Part shown: one piece after another, positions 36,963-44,521 of the stretch
Layout of the letters: the number at the start of each line of letters is the position of its first letter
Position numbering within the stretch: the first letter of the stretch is position 1
Assembly: GCF_018603885.1 (NCBI RefSeq)
Contig: NZ_JAHGAW010000007.1
Coordinates: 1 to 64,000, forward strand
Length of the DNA stretch: 64,000 bases
Direction: 5' to 3'
Origin: Sphingobium nicotianae
Lineage (GTDB): Bacteria; Pseudomonadota; Alphaproteobacteria; Sphingomonadales; Sphingomonadaceae
The notes under the pieces: generated by a model
Databases searched by the model: none
What the model was told of the DNA's origin: nothing
Seen by the model: only the letters and a program-made list of their open reading frames with translations
Position numbers and translations under genes: made by a program

Positions 36963-38187
36963 AGGCCCAGCGGCTGACGCGGTCGCCGACCAGTCGCTCC
37001 ATTGCGGATTCGACCAGGATCGTCGTCGCCGTCTCGCTGGCGAGGCCGCCATAGATGAGGCAGCGATCGTAGAGCACGCGGCGAAAGGCGTCGAATACGG
37101 CTGGCTTGGGGGGCTGCCCGCGCGTCCAGAAATCGTCCAGCCTCCCCTGATAGGTGAGACCGGATATGTTGTAGATCGCCTTACCGAGCGCCATCGTCGG
37201 TATACCCGCGGTCAGCGCCAGGGTGGCCGAGGTGCTGTTGACCGTCACCATGCCGCGGGCGCCATCAGTCAGTTGGGCGATGTCGCCGCCCGAAATGCGC
37301 ATCACGCGGTCGGCGACGCCGGCCCTGCGCGCGAGGCGCTCGACCCGGGCGTTCCAGTTGACGAAGCGCGCATCGAGCGGATGCTCCTTGACCAGCAGGC
37401 GCGTATTGGTCGGTGCCCGCCGCGCGAAGCTGTACAGCACATATTCGAATGCCTCTTCCATGTCCGTGAAGGGGCTGTGCTCGCGGATCTGGAAGTCGGT
37501 CGAAAGCTGGAGCGGAAACAGGAAATAGGGCGTCTCGTGCAAGATCGAGAGAACCCGCTCGACATGCGCCGCTTCCTTTTTCTCCTGCGTGAATTTGTGG
37601 AGCCAGGCGAATCCCTCCATCACCACCGAGCCTTTGCGGTGCGAGCGATAGAAAGGATAGAGCGGGCGGCTGAGCCAGGTGCGTGAATAATAGCGCCAGG
37701 CATCCCGCGCGCGCCGATTGAAGCTCGCCGTGATCGGCGGCCGGTCGGGCAGGGGCGGTAGCAACTTGGCCTCTTCGAGATACCAGTCCGGATCGCGCGA
37801 GAGGGAGCTGTTGCCGTTGACGCCGCTTGGCTCCAGCGTCAGCCAGTCGGGGCGGATATAGCCTTCCTCGAATACATGGACGTCGATCTTACGGAGCTGC
37901 GCCATGCGATGCGCGGCCATGTGCAGCGGCCGGCAGTCGCCGAAGAGGACCACGTCGGTGATCGCGTTGTCGTTGAGGAACCGGTCGATGAACAAGGTCC
38001 AGCGCTTGCGGCTGCCGCGATAATCGGTTGCGTCGCCGAGCCAGTCGGCCGCGTCGCCGCCGTTGAGATTGATCCGGAAAATGCCGCACTCCAGTGTGCG
38101 TAACCGTTCAGCCAGCTGCCAGAAAAATGGCCCTGGCGGTCCCTGCAAAAACAGAAAGTTTCGGTGCGCTATGGGTTGGAACTTCAT
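36940..38187 (-). CDS. kpsS: Capsule Kdo-linker transferase KpsS (intact copy B)
   Basis: A 415-residue protein of the Capsule_synth family. KpsS adds the first beta-Kdo to the lyso-phosphatidylglycerol anchor of ABC-exported capsules. Landmarks are FLFLQGPPGPFFWQLAERL, VVLFGDCRPLHMAAHR, HVFEEGYIRPDWLTLE, PLQLSTDFQIREHSPF and LLVKEHPLDARF (nucleotide-binding region), then VNSTSATLALTAGIPTMALG. The start at 38187 overlaps the kpsC stop (ATGA). Its 3' end overlaps the broken GT4 copy by about 23 bases. It ends the operon kdsD-kdsB-hydrolase-kpsC-kpsS. Confidence 0.92.
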   Translation of the reverse strand: MKFQPIAHRNFLFLQGPPGPFFWQLAERLRTLECGIFRINLNGGDAADWLGDATDYRGSRKRWTLFIDRFLNDNAITDVVLFGDCRPLHMAAHRMAQLRKIDVHVFEEGYIRPDWLTLEPSGVNGNSSLSRDPDWYLEEAKLLPPLPDRPPITASFNRRARDAWRYYSRTWLSRPLYPFYRSHRKGSVVMEGFAWLHKFTQEKKEAAHVERVLSILHETPYFLFPLQLSTDFQIREHSPFTDMEEAFEYVLYSFARRAPTNTRLLVKEHPLDARFVNWNARVERLARRAGVADRVMRISGGDIAQLTDGARGMVTVNSTSATLALTAGIPTMALGKAIYNISGLTYQGRLDDFWTRGQPPKPAVFDAFRRVLYDRCLIYGGLASETATTILVESAMERLVGDRVSRWASTLVAAE

Positions 38188-39698
38188 CGCATTCCCACAA
38201 ATTGCGCCGCAGCGCGTTTCGCCCACCCAACCAACCGTCGCAAGGGAACTAGTGCAACATTTTGGCGCTGAACACCAGAGAGCAAACGCATCGTCAATAT
38301 TTCTGCAGTGCAGGGCAAATTGGTCACAGGATCGAGGTAGCGCGGGTAGCGCAGCAGCACTGCGGCGACCAACGCGTCGAGCGAAAGTGCCTTGCCCCGG
38401 CCGGCTGGCGGCGCGCCCAGATCGCGTGTGAGGCCCCATCCGGCGAAGAAGGGCGTCCCGTGCGTGGTCACGGCCTTGCCCTGCAGCAGCGCCTCGAACC
38501 CGGCCAGCGAGGTGATCACATGCACCTCGTCCACCATGGCGATGAGCGCGCTGATCGGGCTGGCGGGGTCGATTGCATCGGCATAGTCCAGCGCCGTGCG
38601 CGCGGGGATCGCGCCGCGCCGGTGTCCGGCCTCGACGTCGGGATGCGGGCGATAGACGATCCAGGCATCCGGCGCCTGCGCGCGGACCCGCTGCAACAGT
38701 TGCAGGTTGGTGCGCACTTCGCCGCCGCCGAAGATCATCGAGCGATCATCCTCCACCTGGCCGACAACGAGCAGATGCCGCCGATCGCCGCCCTCGCGCG
38801 GCAGCGGGGTTCCGGTGCCGATGCCATATTTGCTGACGCCCTCACGGACCAGCCAGTCGCGCAGCCGCCCGGCGCGGGCGAGATCGTCCGGCGAGGGATC
38901 GTTCTCGCCGAGCATCCGGGTCAGCCGGTTGGGACGCGCCGGGTCGTAATGGACGCCGAGGTCATCGACGATGATCGAGAGCGGCGGCACACAGTCCGCG
39001 CCGAGCCCGGCCGAGCGGATGAACCCGTCCTCCACTTCGAGGATGGGCCGGGGGCCGGCTTCCAGCTCGGCGAGAAAGGATGCCGGGACGCGCGCTTTCC
39101 AGACGGCGACCGACGCACCCTGCGGCAAGGCCCTGAGCGCCGCGCCGGTCGCCGCCCTGAACGGCACCGGCGTGCCTGCCCAGAGCAGCGGATCAACTGT
39201 GTCCCGCTTCCAGTGCGCAAAGCCGAACGCCGCGCCGATGGGACGATTGGCCTCGATCAAGGCGCGCCAGCCTCCGAGCGTCTCGATGAGAGCCAGCGGG
39301 CTGACCGGCGCCCCGGTGAAGGGATCGGCATAGGCGACATCCTCGAGCAGGTGTCGCAAAACGAGGGTCTCGATCGTTCGTTCCGCCTCGGCGGACCCGG
39401 GGGTAAGCTCATGCAGAGCCGCGAAAGCGCCATCGCCGCGGACCAGGGCAGGCCTGCCGGCGATCGCGCCGAGCAGCAGCCGGGAATCGTCGCCAGCAGC
39501 CTCCACGGGCGTGTCCCTCGCCGACCAGACATCGTCCGGATGCCAGAAACTCCCGCCGGCGCGATGACGACGCATCGCCGCGACGAGGGCGCCTGGCGAT
39601 ATGTCAGGCGCGGTACCCGGAGTGGCGCGCACGACCTCATGTCCCTTCGCACCGGGAAAGGGGGGCACCGCGAAGATCGCACGGGCAATCGCGCTCAT
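38184..39698 (-). CDS. kpsC: Capsule Kdo-linker transferase KpsC, short single-module form
   Basis: A 504-residue protein. Residues about 175-460 form one full KpsC-type transferase module with VAVWKARVPASFLAELEAG, LEVEDGFIRSAGLGADCVPP, YRPHPDVEAGHRRGAI and ITSLAGFEALLQGKAVTTHG. Canonical KpsC is about 670 residues with two such modules that add alternating Kdo linkages; here the N-terminal part is only about 150 residues and lacks a second copy of these motifs. It may add only one linkage type. Start and stop overlap its neighbours by ATGA. Confidence 0.88.
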   Translation of the reverse strand: MSAIARAIFAVPPFPGAKGHEVVRATPGTAPDISPGALVAAMRRHRAGGSFWHPDDVWSARDTPVEAAGDDSRLLLGAIAGRPALVRGDGAFAALHELTPGSAEAERTIETLVLRHLLEDVAYADPFTGAPVSPLALIETLGGWRALIEANRPIGAAFGFAHWKRDTVDPLLWAGTPVPFRAATGAALRALPQGASVAVWKARVPASFLAELEAGPRPILEVEDGFIRSAGLGADCVPPLSIIVDDLGVHYDPARPNRLTRMLGENDPSPDDLARAGRLRDWLVREGVSKYGIGTGTPLPREGGDRRHLLVVGQVEDDRSMIFGGGEVRTNLQLLQRVRAQAPDAWIVYRPHPDVEAGHRRGAIPARTALDYADAIDPASPISALIAMVDEVHVITSLAGFEALLQGKAVTTHGTPFFAGWGLTRDLGAPPAGRGKALSLDALVAAVLLRYPRYLDPVTNLPCTAEILTMRLLSGVQRQNVALVPLRRLVGWAKRAAAQFVGMR

Positions 39699-40567
39699 GG
39701 CCGCCGCACCTTCTCGACCCAGCCGGTCGGTGGAAAGGGGAGGGCGGCGAGCGAACCGTTCTGCATCGCGTCGATGGCCTGATTGATCCAGGGGGCGAGG
39801 ATGCGCATGTCCGGGTTGTGGCGGCTATTCTCGCCGGTCACAAGGCTGGAAGAATGCCCGTAGGCCGAAAACAGATCGTCGCCGCTCCCCAGCGGAATGA
39901 TCGGGTCGAGGCTGCCCTCGATGATCACGACCGGCACGGTGAGCGCCTTGAGCGCCGCGAGATTGTCCCACCGATCGGGAACGAAGCTGCGCCAGAAGCG
40001 CGGCAATGCGTCGGTCACGCTGGTGAAGGCGCTCATCGCAATGATGCCGGCGACATGGCCATCCGCTGCGCCGGCGCGAAGGGCCACGGCCGATCCGATC
40101 GAATGACCGACCAGCCAGACTCGCGCGTTCGGTCCCGCCATTGCCCGCGCCCGCGCGATGAAGGCCGCCGCGTCGCGCGTCATGCCTGCTTCGCTCAGGT
40201 GTCCGGGATTGCCGCGAAAACCCCGATAGGACGCGACCAGCACGGCATTGCCGGCACCGGCGAGATATTGCGCGGCTTCGGCAGCGCGCAGGGCGTTCCA
40301 GTTACGGCCGTGGAAGAAGACATAGATGTCCGGATCGGCCGGTGCGCCGGGCCAGTAATAGCCGGCCAGATCGAGCCCGTCGTCCGTCCGGACAGTGATC
40401 GCCTCCGGTGGCGCCTGGACCCAGGAGACGGACGCCGGTGGGGTGCTCCGCGGTGAATAGAGCATCTGCCGGGAGAGCGAACAGCCGCCGAGCGAAAGGC
40501 TCGCCGCAATCGCGAGGGGCAGCATCGCGCGCCGGTGTCGCGCGCCGATCCTCCTGCATGCAGTCAT
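39695..40567 (-). CDS. Alpha/beta-hydrolase lipoprotein in the kps operon
   Basis: A 290-residue protein with a basic N-terminus and lipobox SLGGC, so it is probably lipid-anchored in the periplasm or outer membrane. VFFHGRNWN is the oxyanion region, VGHSIGSAVALRAG holds the Ser nucleophile, GSLDPIIPL an Asp and ENSRHNPDM a His of the triad, as in Bem46/ABHD13-type hydrolases. Not a standard kps gene. It overlaps kpsC by ATGA and starts 9 bases after kdsB, so it is made with them; removal of acyl groups from the glycan or anchor is a guess. Confidence 0.8.
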   Translation of the reverse strand: MTACRRIGARHRRAMLPLAIAASLSLGGCSLSRQMLYSPRSTPPASVSWVQAPPEAITVRTDDGLDLAGYYWPGAPADPDIYVFFHGRNWNALRAAEAAQYLAGAGNAVLVASYRGFRGNPGHLSEAGMTRDAAAFIARARAMAGPNARVWLVGHSIGSAVALRAGAADGHVAGIIAMSAFTSVTDALPRFWRSFVPDRWDNLAALKALTVPVVIIEGSLDPIIPLGSGDDLFSAYGHSSSLVTGENSRHNPDMRILAPWINQAIDAMQNGSLAALPFPPTGWVEKVRRP

Positions 40568-40576
40568 GCGATGGAC

Positions 40577-41401
40577 CTAGCCCGTGTCGCGCTGGCGGAG
40601 AATTCCTTCGACGAGGCTGATGTCACTTGGATTGTTGACCTCGACGATGGGATAGCCCTGTTCCTCCAGCACCAGCACACTCACCGGCACGCCGGCGACG
40701 AGGAAGCGCAGCTGTTCCAGGCCCTCCACGGTCTCCAGCATCGTCGCGCCGGCCGCCACATAGCGCTCGAGCGCTGCACGGCGATAGGCATAGAGTCCGA
40801 GATGGAGCAGCACCGGCATGTCCGCATCGGGCATCCGGCCCTCCGGCAGATAGGGCAGGATGCGCTTGGAGAAATAGAGCGCATTGCCGGCGCCATCGAG
40901 CACCACTGTGGTGCCGCCCACGCGCCCTTGCGCCGCATCTTCGGCGAGATGGCGGAACGTCTCCGCCGAGCAGCGCACCGCGATCGTTCCGACCTGCGCG
41001 TGCGGGTTGGCATGCATATGATCGATCAGTGCGGCGACGAAGGCGGGCGGGGTCAGCAGAGCATCGCCCTGGAAGTTGACCAGCAGATCGGCCTGCGGCA
41101 GCCGGTCGAGGCAGGCGGCGATCCGCTCCGTGCCGTTGGCGCAGCTTTCCGGCGTCATCAGCCATGCGCCGCCAAACCCGTCGACCGCGTCGGCAATCCG
41201 GCCGTCATCTGTCGCGACGAACACACCTTGTGTGCCGATCACGGCGCTGGCTGCCTCGTAGCTCCACTGGATCAGCGGTTTGGTGGCACCATCGGGGCCG
41301 GCAATGGCCATCAGCGGCTTGCCGGGAAAGCGGCTGGAGGCATAGCGCGCCGGGATAATGATGACGGTCCCGGTGTCGCCGGGGGCAGGGCTATCGGTCA
41401 T
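40577..41401 (-). CDS. kdsB: CMP-Kdo synthetase (3-deoxy-manno-octulosonate cytidylyltransferase)
   Basis: A 274-residue nucleotidyltransferase that activates Kdo as CMP-Kdo, the donor for KpsS and KpsC. IIPARYASSRFPGKPL is the CTP-binding loop; FVATDDGRI, NGTERIA and LVNFQGDALLTPP follow the family order, though the last has ALL where most KdsB have EPL. YSTLSKR-like KRILPY and LEQLRFL are also as expected. The ATG at 41401 is preferred because CAGG precedes it; starts at 41416 and 41443 are possible. The capsule-specific paralogue KpsU is equally compatible. Confidence 0.9.
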   Translation of the reverse strand: MTDSPAPGDTGTVIIIPARYASSRFPGKPLMAIAGPDGATKPLIQWSYEAASAVIGTQGVFVATDDGRIADAVDGFGGAWLMTPESCANGTERIAACLDRLPQADLLVNFQGDALLTPPAFVAALIDHMHANPHAQVGTIAVRCSAETFRHLAEDAAQGRVGGTTVVLDGAGNALYFSKRILPYLPEGRMPDADMPVLLHLGLYAYRRAALERYVAAGATMLETVEGLEQLRFLVAGVPVSVLVLEEQGYPIVEVNNPSDISLVEGILRQRDTG

Positions 41402-41463
41402 AGCCTGTGCCGTCATCCAATCGACGCGAGAACGCAAGTCCACAGATCACGGGGTGATCAGGA

Positions 41464-42456
41464 TCAGGGGACCAGGTCGTGGATGTGCGCGATGGCGATC
41501 GGTGTCGAGGGATCGCCGACTTCGGTGACGAACAGCACGGTGATCTTGGCGTTGTTCATCAGGGTCAGCACTTCCTCGACCGGCGTGCCGCTGGGCACGG
41601 TGATCGGGTCGCGCGTCATGATGTCGATGGCGCGGGCGGTCAGCACATGGTCGAAGGCTCGGCGCAAGTCACCGTCGGTGATGATGCCGATCAGCGCCCC
41701 GTCCTCGCCGATCACGCCGGCGACGCCCTTTCCGCCCGAGGTCATCTCGAAGACGATGTCGCGCATCGGCGCGTGCCAGCTTACCAGCGGCAACGGTTCG
41801 TCGAGATCGATCACATCGTCGACCGGCGCGATGCGCGATCCGATCTCGCCGCCCGGATGCCATTGCGCGATGTCGGTGCGGGTCAGGCCCTTTCGCTGCA
41901 TGACGGCGAGGGCGAGCGCATCGCCCAGAGCCAGCATCATCGTGGTCGAGGTCGTTGGGGCAATCCGCACCGGGCAGGCTTCCTGCGCATCGGGCAACTG
42001 CAGCACGATGTCGGACGCGCGCGCGAGTGGCGAGTTCAGCTTGGAGACGATGCCGATCACCGGCACGCCCTGGCGTCGCGCATAAGCCAGCAGCGGGCGC
42101 AGCTCGCGCGAGAAGCCGCTGTTGGAGAGGACGAGCAGCAGGTCGCCTGTGGTGACCATGCCGAGATCGCCATGTGCGGCCTCGCTCGCATGGAGGAAGA
42201 AGGAGGCAGTGCCCGTGGCCGCGAAGGTGGCGGCAACCTTGCGACCGATATGCCCGGATTTGCCGACGCCTGTGACGATGACGCGCCGCTCGACGGTTAG
42301 AATCGCATGGACGGCATCGACAAAGCCATCGTCGACCGACGCAGCCAGATCCATGAGGCCACGTGCTTCCTGAAGAATGGCTGAGCGCCCCGCTTCAAGT
42401 GTGGTTGCCTGGTCCTCTAGGGACCGGCCCGCTGCACGATGGTGAAGTGTCGCCAT
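41464..42456 (-). CDS. kdsD: Arabinose-5-phosphate isomerase
   Basis: A 330-residue protein with an N-terminal SIS domain (VTGVGKSGHIGRKVAATFAA, LHASEAAHGDLGMV, LVLSNSGFSRELRP) and two C-terminal CBS domains (about 205-330, including GVIGEDGALIGIITDGDLRR). It converts ribulose 5-phosphate to arabinose 5-phosphate, the first step to Kdo. In a capsule operon it is often called KpsF. It heads the operon with kdsB next. kdsA and kdsC, which complete Kdo synthesis, are not in the window. Confidence 0.94.
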   Translation of the reverse strand: MATLHHRAAGRSLEDQATTLEAGRSAILQEARGLMDLAASVDDGFVDAVHAILTVERRVIVTGVGKSGHIGRKVAATFAATGTASFFLHASEAAHGDLGMVTTGDLLLVLSNSGFSRELRPLLAYARRQGVPVIGIVSKLNSPLARASDIVLQLPDAQEACPVRIAPTTSTTMMLALGDALALAVMQRKGLTRTDIAQWHPGGEIGSRIAPVDDVIDLDEPLPLVSWHAPMRDIVFEMTSGGKGVAGVIGEDGALIGIITDGDLRRAFDHVLTARAIDIMTRDPITVPSGTPVEEVLTLMNNAKITVLFVTEVGDPSTPIAIAHIHDLVP

Positions 42457-42589
42457 CTGTTTGAAGCTCCCTGCTTGACCGTGTGGCTAATCCCGCCGCT
42501 TTGGTTAATCAAGGCAATTTTGCGTCGCAGCAATTCATCGCAGGTGCGGCTCCGCTTATCTATGCTGCGCAGTATAACAAGCTGCGGAG

Positions 42590-44353
42590 CTAAGGTTTCG
42601 GGGCCTTTGCTTCGTCTATCTCCTTTGCGCCCACCCGGCTCTGATCACGCGCCGTGCGGAACTCCGCACTCGGGTACCAGTTGGGCCAGACATCGCTGTT
42701 CGCCAGTTCGCGACCGATTCGATAATAGATCTGGAGATCCTGAACGGCGCCCGCCCAGTTCCAGTGCGGATCATATTCGTCCTGCGGCTTGTGGTAGCGA
42801 TTGGTGACATAATCCTCGGCGGCGGCATGACCGGCCGCCACGCCGCCGTTGATCATGTCCTCGCCGCTCTCGGCATAGACCATCGGCACACCGAGCTTGG
42901 CGAAGCTGAAATGGTCGGAGCGATAGAAGCTCCCTTTCTCCGGGGTTGCCTCGGGGACGACGATGCGGCCTTCGTCCCTCACCGCGCGGTTGAGGAAGGC
43001 TTCCAGCTCCGACTTACCGCCGCCCACGATCGTCACGTCATGCGTCGGCCCGAAGACGTTGAGCCCGTCCATATTGACTCCGCCCACTGTCTTGCCGAGC
43101 GGATAGACCGGGTTCCTGGCATAATATTCCGAGCCGAGCAGGCCGCTTTCCTCCGCCGTCACGGAGAGGAACAGCATCGAGCGGCCGGCCGCACCCGCCT
43201 TCACTTGCGCCTGGGCGAGGGCGATGAGGCCGGCCGTGCCGCTCGCATTGTCGAGCGCGCCGTTGCAGATGTCGTCTCCCTTGACCGGCTCGCAACGCCC
43301 GAGATGATCCCAGTGGGCCGAATAGAGCACATATTCTCCCGGTCGCGTCTTGCCGGGCAGAATGCCGATGATGTTCCTGGAGGCCTGCCGGCGGATCTTG
43401 TTGTCGAAGGCGATGCTGGCGGTAAGGCCGAGCGGCACCGCCCTGAAACCGGGGCGCTTGGCCGCGTCGGAGAGCGCGGCGAAGTCCTTGCCCGCGGCGG
43501 CGAAGGTCGCCTTGGCGGCGTCGAGCGTGATCCAGCCGATCGCCTTGCTCTGGTCCATGTGATTATTGGGGGCGTCGATGCCGAGCTGCGGCCCGGTCCA
43601 GGAGGAGACGACCACACCCCATGGATAGGCGGCCGGGAAGGTGTCGTGGACGATGATCGCCGCCGCCGCGCCCTGCCGCGCCGCTTCCTCGAACTTGTAG
43701 GTCCAGCGGCCATAATAGGTCATTGCGCGGCCGTTGAAGGGGCCGTCCAGTCCCTGCATCTCATAATCGGGATCGTTGATCAGGATGACGACCGTCTTCC
43801 CGTGCACGTCGATCCCGGCATAGTCGTTCCAGCCTTTCTCCGGCGCGTTGATGCCATAGCCGACGAATATCATCTCGCTGTCGCGCACCTCGCTATGTGG
43901 CACGACCTGATAGGTGCCGACGACCATGTCGGTCTTGTAGGCGAAATGCAGCGGCCTGGTCCCGCCGGCGATGTCGAGCGCCATGTCCGGGCTGTGGGTC
44001 AGCTCGACCAGCGGCACGTCCTGCGTCCAGCTGCCCTTGTTGCCGGGCTTGAGGCCGGCTTTCTTCATCTGGTCGATGATGTAGGCGACGGTCTTGGTCT
44101 CGGCCGGCGTGGTCGGCGCGCGCCCCTCGAAAGCATTGGAGGAAAGGACGCGCGTGACGGTCTTGAGGGTCGTCACGTTGATCGGCGCCGCCTTGGCGGA
44201 CGGCGGCAGCGTGAAGGAGAGGCTGGGCGGCGTCGGACTGGGAGCAGGCGTCGCGGCCGGCGCTGGCGTGGGCCGGACCGCGTCCCCCTGGGTGCGGCAG
44301 GCAGTCAGCGCCAAAGCGGATGAAATGAGGACAAGCAGGCCGGCTGCGCGCAT
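42590..44353 (-). CDS. M28-family zinc aminopeptidase, lipoprotein
   Basis: Started at ATG 44353 (AGGAT upstream) the protein has 587 residues with signal peptide and lipobox LTAC (Cys19), followed by a proline-rich linker. A PA domain insert lies near 150-330, and the M28 metallopeptidase core has YSAHWDHLG, NGALDNASGTAG, SVTAEESGLLGSEYY and a late His in RSDHFSF as zinc ligands and catalytic Glu. It probably cleaves N-terminal residues from peptides outside the inner membrane. It diverges from the S9 peptidase gene. Confidence 0.9.
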   Translation of the reverse strand: MRAAGLLVLISSALALTACRTQGDAVRPTPAPAATPAPSPTPPSLSFTLPPSAKAAPINVTTLKTVTRVLSSNAFEGRAPTTPAETKTVAYIIDQMKKAGLKPGNKGSWTQDVPLVELTHSPDMALDIAGGTRPLHFAYKTDMVVGTYQVVPHSEVRDSEMIFVGYGINAPEKGWNDYAGIDVHGKTVVILINDPDYEMQGLDGPFNGRAMTYYGRWTYKFEEAARQGAAAAIIVHDTFPAAYPWGVVVSSWTGPQLGIDAPNNHMDQSKAIGWITLDAAKATFAAAGKDFAALSDAAKRPGFRAVPLGLTASIAFDNKIRRQASRNIIGILPGKTRPGEYVLYSAHWDHLGRCEPVKGDDICNGALDNASGTAGLIALAQAQVKAGAAGRSMLFLSVTAEESGLLGSEYYARNPVYPLGKTVGGVNMDGLNVFGPTHDVTIVGGGKSELEAFLNRAVRDEGRIVVPEATPEKGSFYRSDHFSFAKLGVPMVYAESGEDMINGGVAAGHAAAEDYVTNRYHKPQDEYDPHWNWAGAVQDLQIYYRIGRELANSDVWPNWYPSAEFRTARDQSRVGAKEIDEAKAPKP

Positions 44354-44521
44354 CGGGGGATCCTGTCGTGAAAAGCAAAGCTTGTCGGCGTGATGGCATT
44401 CCGCCGGGAGGAGTTCAAGCGGCGCGGCGGCCGTCCATTTCATCGCCCGGGCGTGCTTGCGGTGCGCGCGTCGGCGTGTTTGAAGGGCGGCAAGGCAGGT
44501 TGATCAAGGAGTTACGGGGGA

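Noticed and set aside
42764..44323. 519-codon plus-strand frame opposite the M28 peptidase
   Set aside because: No ribosome site or domain; the opposite strand has lipobox and zinc ligands.
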